From: Chloroflexota bacterium
GTDB taxonomy: Bacteria > Chloroflexota > Ktedonobacteria > Ktedonobacterales > Ktedonobacteraceae
Length of the DNA: 7,146 nt
Assembly (NCBI GenBank): GCA_005881495.1
Contig: VBHI01000261.1
Location: forward strand, 1-7,146
Direction of reading: 5' to 3'
This document shows, piece by piece, positions 1-5,932 of the stretch; within the stretch, counting starts at the first letter, position 1, and each line of letters starts with the position of its first letter. Below the pieces are notes generated by a model that was given only the letters and a program-made list of their open reading frames with translations, was not told the origin of the DNA and did not search any database. A program made the position numbers and the translations under genes.

Positions 1-975
1 AGCGACATACCCGTGTACGAGTGCCGAGCGATGCACGTATTGCTCGATTGAAGCATTGGGGGTGAAGGCGGCAAGAGCCGCTTCCTGGAGCGGCGTGGCG
101 GTCGTAGACCAGATTTCACTTGCTAGAGCGCGCAGGGCCTCCATGACCTCTTTGCCTGCTGTCGTTGGGGGAAGTGCTGCGTATCCGAGCCGCCACCCAC
201 CAGCCGAGAAGGCTTTGGAGAGCCCTCCTGTTACAATACAGCCCTCAGGATAGAAACGGGCAGGTGAGACGTGCTCGCGCCAGCCATGAGCCAGTTCGGC
301 ATAAATTTCGTCACTGATGAGAGTGACCTCTGCCTCACGCGCCCAGCACGCGAGCGCTTCCACATCGGCGCGATCAAACATGCTTCCGGTTGGATTACTT
401 GGAGTGTTCACGAGCAAGATGCGTGGATTCGCCCCATCTCTGCGAGCTTGGGTCATCGCCTGCGAAAGGGCCTGTGGGGTCAGACGATGATGATCATTTG
501 GCTCGGTTTGCACTCCAATCACTCGCCGACCGGCCAGGCGTGCCATCGGAGCATAGCTGACCCACGAAGGAACCGGCAACAGTACATCCCCTTCGAGGAT
601 GTGCAGGAGCGCATAGAGCAATGGTTTGCTTCCTGGACCGACCACTATTTGATCAGCGGAACATGTCATCCCACGTGTGCGTGCGAGGTACGCAGCGATG
701 GCCTGACGCAGTGCAGGTATCCCAAGCACAGGTGCATAGCCTGTGTGTGTTGCGGCCTCGGCCAATGCCGTTTTCAGCAGAGGATGCAGTGGAAACGCGG
801 CTTCGCCAAAGCCCAGATGAATCGTCTCACGACCCGCTGCACGCCGCTTCACTACTGCCTCATTCATGGCGAGCGTTGCAGAGGTAGGAAGTGTTTGTGT
901 TGTTGATGCCAGGCGGAGCTGTACGTGTCTAGGTGCTTCATCTGTGGGTGTATCTTTAGAGTGGGTGGTATTCAT
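1..975 (-). CDS. PLP-dependent class I/II aminotransferase (3' end outside window)
   Basis: An open frame runs from an ATG at 975 to base 1 without a stop: 325 codons of a family that usually has about 390-400, so the C-terminal part is missing. It is a fold-type I aminotransferase, a cytosolic enzyme that moves amino groups between an amino acid and a 2-oxo acid using pyridoxal phosphate. Visible motifs in order are GYAPVLGIPALR near residue 85, GPGSKPLL from Gly113 (phosphate side), Trp138 in PSWVSY (ring stacking), Asn194 in PSNPTG, Asp222 and Tyr225 in SDEIYAEL, and the Schiff-base lysine Lys254 in GLSKAFSAGGWRLGY, with Arg262 following. About 25 hydrophilic residues precede the core. The start is supported by AAAGGA seven bases upstream. 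It lies downstream of htrA on the same strand but behind a strong terminator, so it probably has its own promoter. An aspartate-aminotransferase-like role is the best guess; the substrate cannot be read from the sequence. Confidence 0.9.
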   Translation of the reverse strand, partial: MNTTHSKDTPTDEAPRHVQLRLASTTQTLPTSATLAMNEAVVKRRAAGRETIHLGFGEAAFPLHPLLKTALAEAATHTGYAPVLGIPALRQAIAAYLARTRGMTCSADQIVVGPGSKPLLYALLHILEGDVLLPVPSWVSYAPMARLAGRRVIGVQTEPNDHHRLTPQALSQAMTQARRDGANPRILLVNTPSNPTGSMFDRADVEALACWAREAEVTLISDEIYAELAHGWREHVSPARFYPEGCIVTGGLSKAFSAGGWRLGYAALPPTTAGKEVMEALRALASEIWSTTATPLQEAALAAFTPNASIEQYVHRSALVHGYVA

Positions 976-1171
976 GGTCGTTTCCTTTGTTTTCTCTCCT
1001 TACCCTCAAAAAGAGGGTTTATCCGAGAACTGTCTCTCTTCTTTTAAAAGAGCCACTTCATAGTCGGTCAGCTCGTACATGCTAAGTATAAACGGATGAT
1101 ATAGGACAATAGTCGCAATTGCTCAGTATCTTAACCTACCCATCTATTTTTCGGGTGATTGAGCAAGGTTG
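976..1171 (-). promoter_or_regulatory. Leader/promoter region of the aminotransferase
   Basis: This non-coding stretch separates the htrA terminator from the aminotransferase start. On the minus strand it contains TATACT (plus-strand bases 1085-1090), a fair -10 box, but no convincing -35 at the usual distance, so the promoter call is weak. Bases 1002-1018 form a 6-bp stem (ACCCTC with GAGGGT) around an A5 loop (T5 on the transcript), just upstream of a purine-rich AAGGAG. Bases 1040-1051 are a perfect 12-bp palindrome, TCTTTTAAAAGA. The proximal Shine-Dalgarno is AAAGGA, seven bases before ATG 975. No riboswitch class was recognised. Confidence 0.3.
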
Positions 1172-1218
1172 CAAAAACACGCATCATCCTGAATTTTTCG
1201 GGATGATGCGTGTTTTTG
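1172..1218 (-). terminator. Strong rho-independent terminator behind htrA
   Basis: The arms at 1172-1193 and 1197-1218 pair over 22 positions with a single G-T wobble (1190 with 1200) and a 3-base loop; the outer 18 bp are perfect. A-runs on the left arm and T-runs on the right make the element symmetric. Read on the minus strand, it lies 42 bases after the htrA stop and the stem ends in TTTTTG, as expected for an intrinsic terminator. Because both arms carry the A/T tracts it may also stop plus-strand transcripts. Confidence 0.85.
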
Positions 1219-1260
1219 TGGTATGGAAATGCTGACCTTGCTAACGCAAGCGCAATATGC

Positions 1261-2529
1261 TTAATTTCCGGCCTGTAACTCACCCAACTTGACGTTGATC
1301 GTCAATTGCTGGGTGCCACGGACGACATTGACCGTTACCGTATCACCAGGATTATGGTTGGCAATAGCATCGCCTAATGATTGGGTATCGGTCACGGGCT
1401 TGCTATCGAACTGTACAATCACATCGCCAGCCTGCAGCCCGGCAGTAGCAGCCGCGCCATTTGGCGATACACTCGCTATCAACGCACCGTGATCAACTGA
1501 CAGGTTGTCCTGCGACGCCAGATTTGCATCAACGGTGGTAACACTTACACCGAGAGCTGCACGCCCGGTGTGTGTAACGCTGCCACTGGCAATGATCTGC
1601 GGCCCGACAGATGCCACGCGATTTGACGGAATGGCAAAGCCTACTCCACTGGCTGGTGTATTAAATTCAGGGTCAATTGCCGTCAGGGTAGGAATACCGA
1701 TCAGGTTGCCCTGCAAGTCTACTAATGCGCCACCACTGTTGCCGGGATTGATAGCAGCATCGGTCTGAATGGCATTGGGAATGGTTGCTCCACCCTGGCC
1801 TTCAGAGACATTCCGTCCAAGCGCGCTGATGATGCCATTCGTTACCGTCTGAGTGATGCCTAACGGATTCCCAATCGCCAGCACATCCTCTCCTACCTGT
1901 AACTTGGATGAATCGCCAAGAGTTGCCACAGTCAGGCCCTTAGATGGCGGGGTGATCTTCACTACCGCAAGGTCGTCGGCGGAGTCGGTGCCTACCAGTT
2001 GTGCTGGCAAATTGGTGCCATCAAACAGCGTAACATTCATACTTTGTGCGCCACTAACCACGTGGTTATTGGTGACGATATACCCACGGCCATCGATAAT
2101 GACGCCAGAACCAATGGCGCCACCTTGCTGGGTAGTAACATTTACTTCTACCACGGCTGGCCGAACTTTCGCAATCACCGCTTCACGTACGGCTTGAATA
2201 TTGTTACCGGTGAGTGAGGGAACGGTTGATTGCGGGCCGGTGCCCGACGGGAATACTCCTCCATTTGAAGTACTGGTGCGGCCGAATTGCCAGCCAGCAA
2301 ACAAACCAACACCCAAAACAACCATGAGTACCAGTGACAGAGCAATAAGGGCGCCATTAGAACGCCTTGGATATACAGGCGGCATTGTGGACGGCGTTTG
2401 CATTTGCCCAGGCAGAGCCTGGTGCGGTGCCGTTAGTGGTTGAGTGGGAGCCTGGCGCGGCACTTCTTCCGTTTGAGTGGGAGCCGCATATGCGACCCGT
2501 GATCGATTGTCTACATAAGGATCTTCCAT
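1261..2529 (-). CDS. htrA: HtrA/DegP-family membrane-anchored serine protease with one PDZ domain
   Basis: This is a surface or periplasm-facing protease of envelope quality control that degrades or refolds damaged exported proteins. The chosen start is ATG 2529 (422 residues), because GGAGG lies nine bases upstream; an in-frame TTG at 2556 would add nine residues but lies upstream of this Shine-Dalgarno. Residues 1-58 are hydrophilic and rich in Pro, Gln and Thr (APTQ occurs twice). Residues about 60-80 form one membrane segment, which predicts a cytoplasmic N-terminus and an external protease. A low-complexity Gly/Ser/Thr linker follows. The trypsin-like domain shows the full triad: His156 in TNNHVV, Asp186 in ADDLAVV and Ser265 in NPGNSGG. 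One PDZ domain covers roughly residues 325-419 and contains LQAGDVI. The order TM-protease-PDZ and the length are normal for HtrA/DegP-like proteins of Gram-positive and Chloroflexota type. It is transcribed alone, with a palindromic site upstream and a terminator behind. Confidence 0.95.
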   Translation of the reverse strand: MEDPYVDNRSRVAYAAPTQTEEVPRQAPTQPLTAPHQALPGQMQTPSTMPPVYPRRSNGALIALSLVLMVVLGVGLFAGWQFGRTSTSNGGVFPSGTGPQSTVPSLTGNNIQAVREAVIAKVRPAVVEVNVTTQQGGAIGSGVIIDGRGYIVTNNHVVSGAQSMNVTLFDGTNLPAQLVGTDSADDLAVVKITPPSKGLTVATLGDSSKLQVGEDVLAIGNPLGITQTVTNGIISALGRNVSEGQGGATIPNAIQTDAAINPGNSGGALVDLQGNLIGIPTLTAIDPEFNTPASGVGFAIPSNRVASVGPQIIASGSVTHTGRAALGVSVTTVDANLASQDNLSVDHGALIASVSPNGAAATAGLQAGDVIVQFDSKPVTDTQSLGDAIANHNPGDTVTVNVVRGTQQLTINVKLGELQAGN

Positions 2530-2538
2530 TTTGGTTAA

Positions 2539-2543
2539 CCTCC
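2539..2543 (-). promoter_or_regulatory. Ribosome binding site of htrA
   Basis: The minus strand reads GGAGG here, nine bases before the ATG at 2529. It favours that ATG over the TTG at 2556, which lies upstream of the site. Confidence 0.8.
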
Positions 2544-2596
2544 AACTAAATTGCAAGCTTGCAATTTGATATGATATCTATTGTGTTCCAACTAAA
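2541..2596. repeat. 10-bp direct repeat TCCAACTAAA flanking the palindrome
   Basis: TCCAACTAAA occurs at 2541-2550 and again at 2587-2596, 46 bases apart, with the 20-bp palindrome between (it overlaps the last three bases of the first copy). The first copy is part of the htrA ribosome binding site. It could be a small local duplication or paired protein-binding half-sites; the length allows chance as well. Confidence 0.35.
2548..2567. promoter_or_regulatory. 20-bp perfect palindrome upstream of htrA (candidate operator)
   Basis: The sequence AAATTGCAAGCTTGCAATTT is identical to its reverse complement over all 20 bases. It ends four bases from the htrA ribosome binding site and lies in the region divergent from the plus-strand segment. 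A gapless symmetric site of this kind fits a homodimeric repressor operator; a 5'-UTR hairpin is less likely because there is no loop. Bases 2568-2578 add a second small symmetric element, GATAT-G-ATATC. No regulator gene is in the window, so the binding protein is unknown. Confidence 0.5.
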
Positions 2597-2701
2597 GATA
2601 ACAGCTTTCATTTGTTGATAGTGTAGCCTGTAGTTATGTGGAAACCTGCAGAAAGGTGTAAAATGATTGTAAGAAATGAGAGTTTGTTGGAGGCAAGGAG
2701 T

Positions 2702-2806
2702 GTGAACGACATGAACACTAAACAAGTGACTGTTAAGTCGGGCCGCCACGCTGCGCGGTGTCTTACACAAAGCGGGGGAGAATATATCAATCTAGGAGGA
2801 GCATAG
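2702..2806 (+). CDS. Possible small ORF (31-34 codons) abutting the amidohydrolase start
   Basis: An ATG at 2711 opens a 31-codon frame ending in TAG at 2804-2806; a GTG at 2702 would add three residues. Both starts have good Shine-Dalgarno sequences: AAGGAG ten bases before the ATG and GGAGG eight bases before the GTG. The predicted peptide begins MNTKQVTVKSGRHAARC, is basic in its first half and has no membrane segment; I do not recognise it. Its stop is followed at once by the TTG start of the amidohydrolase in the same frame, and it contains that gene's ribosome binding site in its last codons, so it could act as a translationally coupled leader peptide. It could also be the leftover 5' end of a gene interrupted by the acquired segment, or chance. 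Confidence 0.35.
   Translation: MNDMNTKQVTVKSGRHAARCLTQSGGEYINLGGA
2794..2800 (+). promoter_or_regulatory. Ribosome binding site of the amidohydrolase
   Basis: AGGAGGA lies six bases before TTG 2807. It makes the TTG a credible start, in preference to the in-frame ATG at 2837, which has only a weak purine stretch in front. Relatives commonly begin near that ATG, so the first ten residues may be an extension. Confidence 0.6.
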
Positions 2807-4028
2807 TTGGAACGACCAGCACATCTTGAGCACGAAATGACTCGATCGGCAGTCCTGTTTCGGAATGTACGCATCTTCGATGGGACGAGCGACCGGCTCA
2901 CGGAGCCGATAAACGTGCTCGTCGTCGGCAAGACCATCGCCACGATCGACAAGCAACCAATCACGACGCCGCAAGGGGCGACCGTGATCGAAGGCGGCAG
3001 TCGCGTGCTGATGCCCGGCCTCACCGACGCCCATTGGCACATGCTAGCCGCAGGCAATGATAGCGCCGAATTGAACTATGGCCGGCGATGTGTTCGGCAT
3101 CAAGCTGGCGATCGACCGCGGCACCATTCCCGGTCCGCGCGTGTATCCCAGCGGTGCCGCGATTTCGCAGACCGGCGGGCACGGTGACTTCACGTTTGTC
3201 TACCAGCGGCCGACGACGTTCGGCGGTTCTCCCTCGCACATGGAGGACATCGGCTTCATGACGATCGCCGACGGGCCGGACGCGGTGCTCACCGCGGCGC
3301 GTGAGCAGCTCAAGAAGGGCGCGAGCCAGATCAAGCTGATGGCGGGCGGTGGGGTTGCCTCCTTGTACGATCCGATTGACGTCATGCAATACACGGGAGA
3401 GGAGTTGAAGGCAGCGGTGCAGGCGGCCGAGAACTGGGGTACCTACGTGGCGGTGCATGTCTACACGCCGCAGGCAATCCAGCAGGCGATCGCCGCGGGG
3501 GTGAAAAGCATTGATCACGGCCACCTCACTGACGAAGCGACCGTCAAGCTGATAGCGGAGAAGGGCGTGTGGCTCAGTACGCAGCCGTTCGCCGAAAGCG
3601 ATCACAGCTTTCCCACTGCCGATCAGCAGGCAAAGAACCGGGCGGTGTGCAACGGCACCGACAACGTGTACCGCTGGGCCAGGCAGCACCGGGTCAAGGT
3701 CGCCTTCGGGACGGATCTCCTGTTCGAGCCGCAGGACAACTACAAGCAGAACGAAATGCTGACGCGCGTCGCGCAGTACTACAGCAACGTCGAGGTGCTG
3801 AAGATGGCCACGTCGCAAAACGCGCAGTTGTTCGCCATGAGCGGCAAACGCAATCCGTACCAGGAGGCGAAGCTTGGCGTGGTCAAGGAAGGGGCGTTCG
3901 CCGATCTCCTGCTCGTCGAGGGCGATCCAACAGTCGACATCAACGTGCTGAAGGACTACGAGAAGAACTTCGTCGTGGTCATGAAGGACGGAACGATCTT
4001 CAAGGACATCCTTTTTCATGCACTGTGA
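2807..4028 (+). pseudogene. Frameshifted amidohydrolase (imidazolonepropionase / Xaa-Pro dipeptidase-like)
   Basis: Two frames together make one metal-dependent hydrolase of the amidohydrolase superfamily. The first (from TTG 2807, about 90 meaningful residues) has the N-terminal beta-sandwich start, VLFRNVRIFDG, and the metal-binding HxH in DAHWHM at 3032-3040. The second, from about 3078 in another frame, continues with GDVFGIKLAIDRG, the candidate carboxylated lysine in IKLMAGGG (codon 3333-3335), His residues in AVHVYTP and SIDHGH, the Asp in GTDLLF and the C-terminal FADLLLVEGDP. Between the HxH and VFGIK, relatives have roughly 40 residues, including a typical FTTVRD strand; here only about 11 codons remain. 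So about 85-90 bases are missing and the frame is shifted. All metal ligands survive, but no single frame encodes them. The segment is clearly richer in G+C at third codon positions than its neighbours, which suggests acquisition. The stop lies inside the antisense 3' end of the next gene. Cellular substrates of this group are mostly undefined. Confidence 0.8.
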
Positions 4029-5914
4029 AGATACTCCTCCACTTGAGAAAAAAAGGTTGACAGGGGCTCAATAGCATCGTCTAGAAAGCCATCGATGACG
4101 AGTAAAAAGCAAGGATGGCCGAGCTCCATCATCGCCTGCCACGTACTCACCGCCTGGGCATGGAGAAATGTTGTGGTATAGCTGCCAAGCAGACATGCTT
4201 CTGAGTTCCGCGCAACGATGCGCAGGCTGACCAGGGATGGGGGTCCGTCCATCTCGCTTTGCTCGGTTGAATGATAGTCGGCGGGCGCTTTCCGCAGTTT
4301 CACGGGAATGCCTAAAAGCTTGTTCCCAATGATATGCACATGCTTGTCAAGCACTGCTAACAAGCTTCTCTGCGCTTCTCCGTTGACGGTCAGGTCAAGA
4401 TACCTCAGGGATACTCCTTGTGGATACCTCTGTGTATCGTCAGTTGAAGCCGCTTCTTGCAATGCCCTTGCGAACGCTGATGCTGTGAGGGACAGGGCTG
4501 GTTCTTGCCCTGGGGTTTCGGAGTCGCCTCGCTGCGGGTCGATGTGCAATTGGGCGTCCTGGCTCATGGCCCATTGGGGAACAAGGAGCGTCAGTATGCC
4601 ATCTTGCAGCGCCGGACTCCAATTCGACACCACCTGCAAAGGATCCTGCTGCGTCCGTAATGCGCGTGCTCTCGACTTGTAGTTCTCGACGGCAGGCTGA
4701 CCTGCGAACGTAATACGCTGCAGATAGCCATAGAGGGCCATGCTCAACTGCCAGCCAAGAAAACTGGCGGCCAGGGCTGCTAATCGATCGTGCGGTTCTT
4801 TGCTGGCAAGGGAGGGCTGAGAGAGAAGAAAGAGCTGGTCTTCTCCTGCTTGCGTCGCTTCAGTCACCACACGTACATACAGCATGCCGCCCTGTTCATG
4901 GCCAGGAGCCGCTTGGTTCAGTGTTTGATCATCAAAGACCACGACACCCTTGCCTCCTTTGCCCAGGCTCTCCTCCATCAATTGTTCGAGCCAGGAGACA
5001 AAAGCTTGCCAGCCCTCTGGCATTCTCAGCAGCAAGCGGCATGCTCCATCGAGGCTTGCGGCACTCAGGGCGGCGCCCAGTTGCACAAATGGATGTTCTG
5101 CCGGGCGGGACGTTGCCAGTTCAAGGTTATACTCGTCCCAGGCGCGTTGTAGCACCGAGCGTAGCTGACCGGATTGAGCAGGGAAATGGGTCGTAAGATA
5201 GAGAGCTGCAGGCAGCAGAAACACGCGTGTTGTCGGGGCGCTCATCCGTCCACCGGTCCCTGTCCCCCCGTCCGGTTGCAAAGGACGACTGGGTGCCTGC
5301 TGAGCGTTCGCAAAGCGGTCAAGATAGGAACCGGGAAGTGTCATCACCAATACATGCTCCGCCGGACGTAACCCGGCCTGTTTCAAAAGATCGGTGAACC
5401 ATTCCAGGTGCGTGATCGGCTCTTCGGAGGTCATCCCCATCGCTACTCCGACCATCATCACATCAGCGAGCAGCGCTCGCAAGAAGGTGGGATTGGATGA
5501 TTCTTCCCCGGTCGGCAACGCCAGATTCTTGGCTTCTGCTATCTTCCGCACAATTTCGTTGAGCGCTGCCGGGTCGGTGCTGTCCAGCGGGTAGATGGTC
5601 ACCTGTCCTTTGTCGCCACTACTACAGAAGCCGAGATCGCATAAGACGCGCACAGCAATGACCGAGCCGCCCATGCCGGCCCAGATCATGTGGCGGATCC
5701 CGCGTTGCCAGATGTCTCGTGCCTCTGCTTCTACCTCCTCTAGCTGTGCCGGATCGGCGAGCAGGCGTGCTACCCCCTCGACCCAATCGAGTTTGAGCGC
5801 ACCATCTTCACTGCCTAATGTTGCCATAAGGCCATCGCGCCGCCGCAACTGTCCGACTGCATCGTCCTCGACCAGTTGTTGTAGGGCGGAAAGTATGGGG
5901 TTGTCATTCGTCAT
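4016..5914 (-). CDS. Divergent phosphoglucose isomerase-like (double SIS domain) protein, related to the isomerase half of Tal-Pgi fusions
   Basis: This is a 632-residue protein. The start at ATG 5914 is supported by AAGGAG nine bases upstream. The fold is read from landmarks in order: IWAGMGGSVIAV at 77-87 (first SIS loop, like GMGGSSLA of PGI), LDSTDP at 110-115, GGR at 221-223, WLEQLMEESLGKGGKG at 308-323 (like WxEQLIAESTGK) and QPAVENYK at 406-413 (like QPNVExxK of PGI). A C-terminal part also matches Tal-Pgi tails: YHSTEQ near 547 stands where those have LHSTGQ, and FLHAQAVSTWQAM at 583-595 where they have LKRAQAL. No transaldolase domain is present. Key change: the sugar-phosphate loop, usually SKSGTT, reads AMGMTS at 158-163, and the INPFD before the QP motif reads ITFAG. 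It may therefore act on another substrate or serve as a non-catalytic partner. It is the second gene of an operon, 18 bases after the LarA-like stop. The assignment is by motif recall, without an alignment search. Confidence 0.75.
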   Translation of the reverse strand: MTNDNPILSALQQLVEDDAVGQLRRRDGLMATLGSEDGALKLDWVEGVARLLADPAQLEEVEAEARDIWQRGIRHMIWAGMGGSVIAVRVLCDLGFCSSGDKGQVTIYPLDSTDPAALNEIVRKIAEAKNLALPTGEESSNPTFLRALLADVMMVGVAMGMTSEEPITHLEWFTDLLKQAGLRPAEHVLVMTLPGSYLDRFANAQQAPSRPLQPDGGTGTGGRMSAPTTRVFLLPAALYLTTHFPAQSGQLRSVLQRAWDEYNLELATSRPAEHPFVQLGAALSAASLDGACRLLLRMPEGWQAFVSWLEQLMEESLGKGGKGVVVFDDQTLNQAAPGHEQGGMLYVRVVTEATQAGEDQLFLLSQPSLASKEPHDRLAALAASFLGWQLSMALYGYLQRITFAGQPAVENYKSRARALRTQQDPLQVVSNWSPALQDGILTLLVPQWAMSQDAQLHIDPQRGDSETPGQEPALSLTASAFARALQEAASTDDTQRYPQGVSLRYLDLTVNGEAQRSLLAVLDKHVHIIGNKLLGIPVKLRKAPADYHSTEQSEMDGPPSLVSLRIVARNSEACLLGSYTTTFLHAQAVSTWQAMMELGHPCFLLVIDGFLDDAIEPLSTFFSQVEEYLHSA

Positions 5915-5923
5915 TGGCGAAAA

Positions 5924-5929
5924 CTCCTT
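5924..5929 (-). promoter_or_regulatory. Ribosome binding site of the PGI-like gene
   Basis: AAGGAG on the minus strand, nine bases before ATG 5914 and four bases after the stop codon (5933-5935) of the LarA-like gene. This arrangement fits translation from a shared transcript. Confidence 0.75.
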
Positions 5930-5932
5930 CTC

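Noticed and set aside
271..906. A 211-codon plus-strand open frame
   Set aside because: It lies antisense to the aminotransferase, whose frame shows every PLP-binding motif; the plus-strand translation is rich in Cys, His and Arg and looks like a shadow.
976..1171. Riboswitch or T-box in the aminotransferase leader
   Set aside because: Only a 6-bp hairpin and a short palindrome are visible; no conserved T-box, SAM or other aptamer motif was recognised.
2440..2485. Direct repeat TTGAGTGGGAGCC at 2440-2452 and 2473-2485
   Set aside because: It lies inside htrA and encodes a repeated APTQ in the Pro/Gln-rich tail; ordinary low-complexity coding sequence explains it.
2612..2664. Possible plus-strand promoter for the small ORF/amidohydrolase (TTGTTG with TATGTG at 17 bases, or TAAAAT at 2659-2664)
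   Set aside because: The first pair matches consensus at only half the positions and the second lacks a -35 box, so neither is supported.
3021..4019. A 332-codon minus-strand open frame opposite the amidohydrolase
   Set aside because: It is very rich in Arg, His and Leu and mirrors a G+C-rich gene; the plus-strand frame carries the amidohydrolase motifs. High G+C at third positions keeps the antisense frame open.
3078..4028. Amidohydrolase as a complete shorter gene starting at ATG 3078
   Set aside because: This frame lacks the HxH metal ligands and N-terminal strands, no Shine-Dalgarno precedes 3078, and the missing half lies just upstream in another frame.
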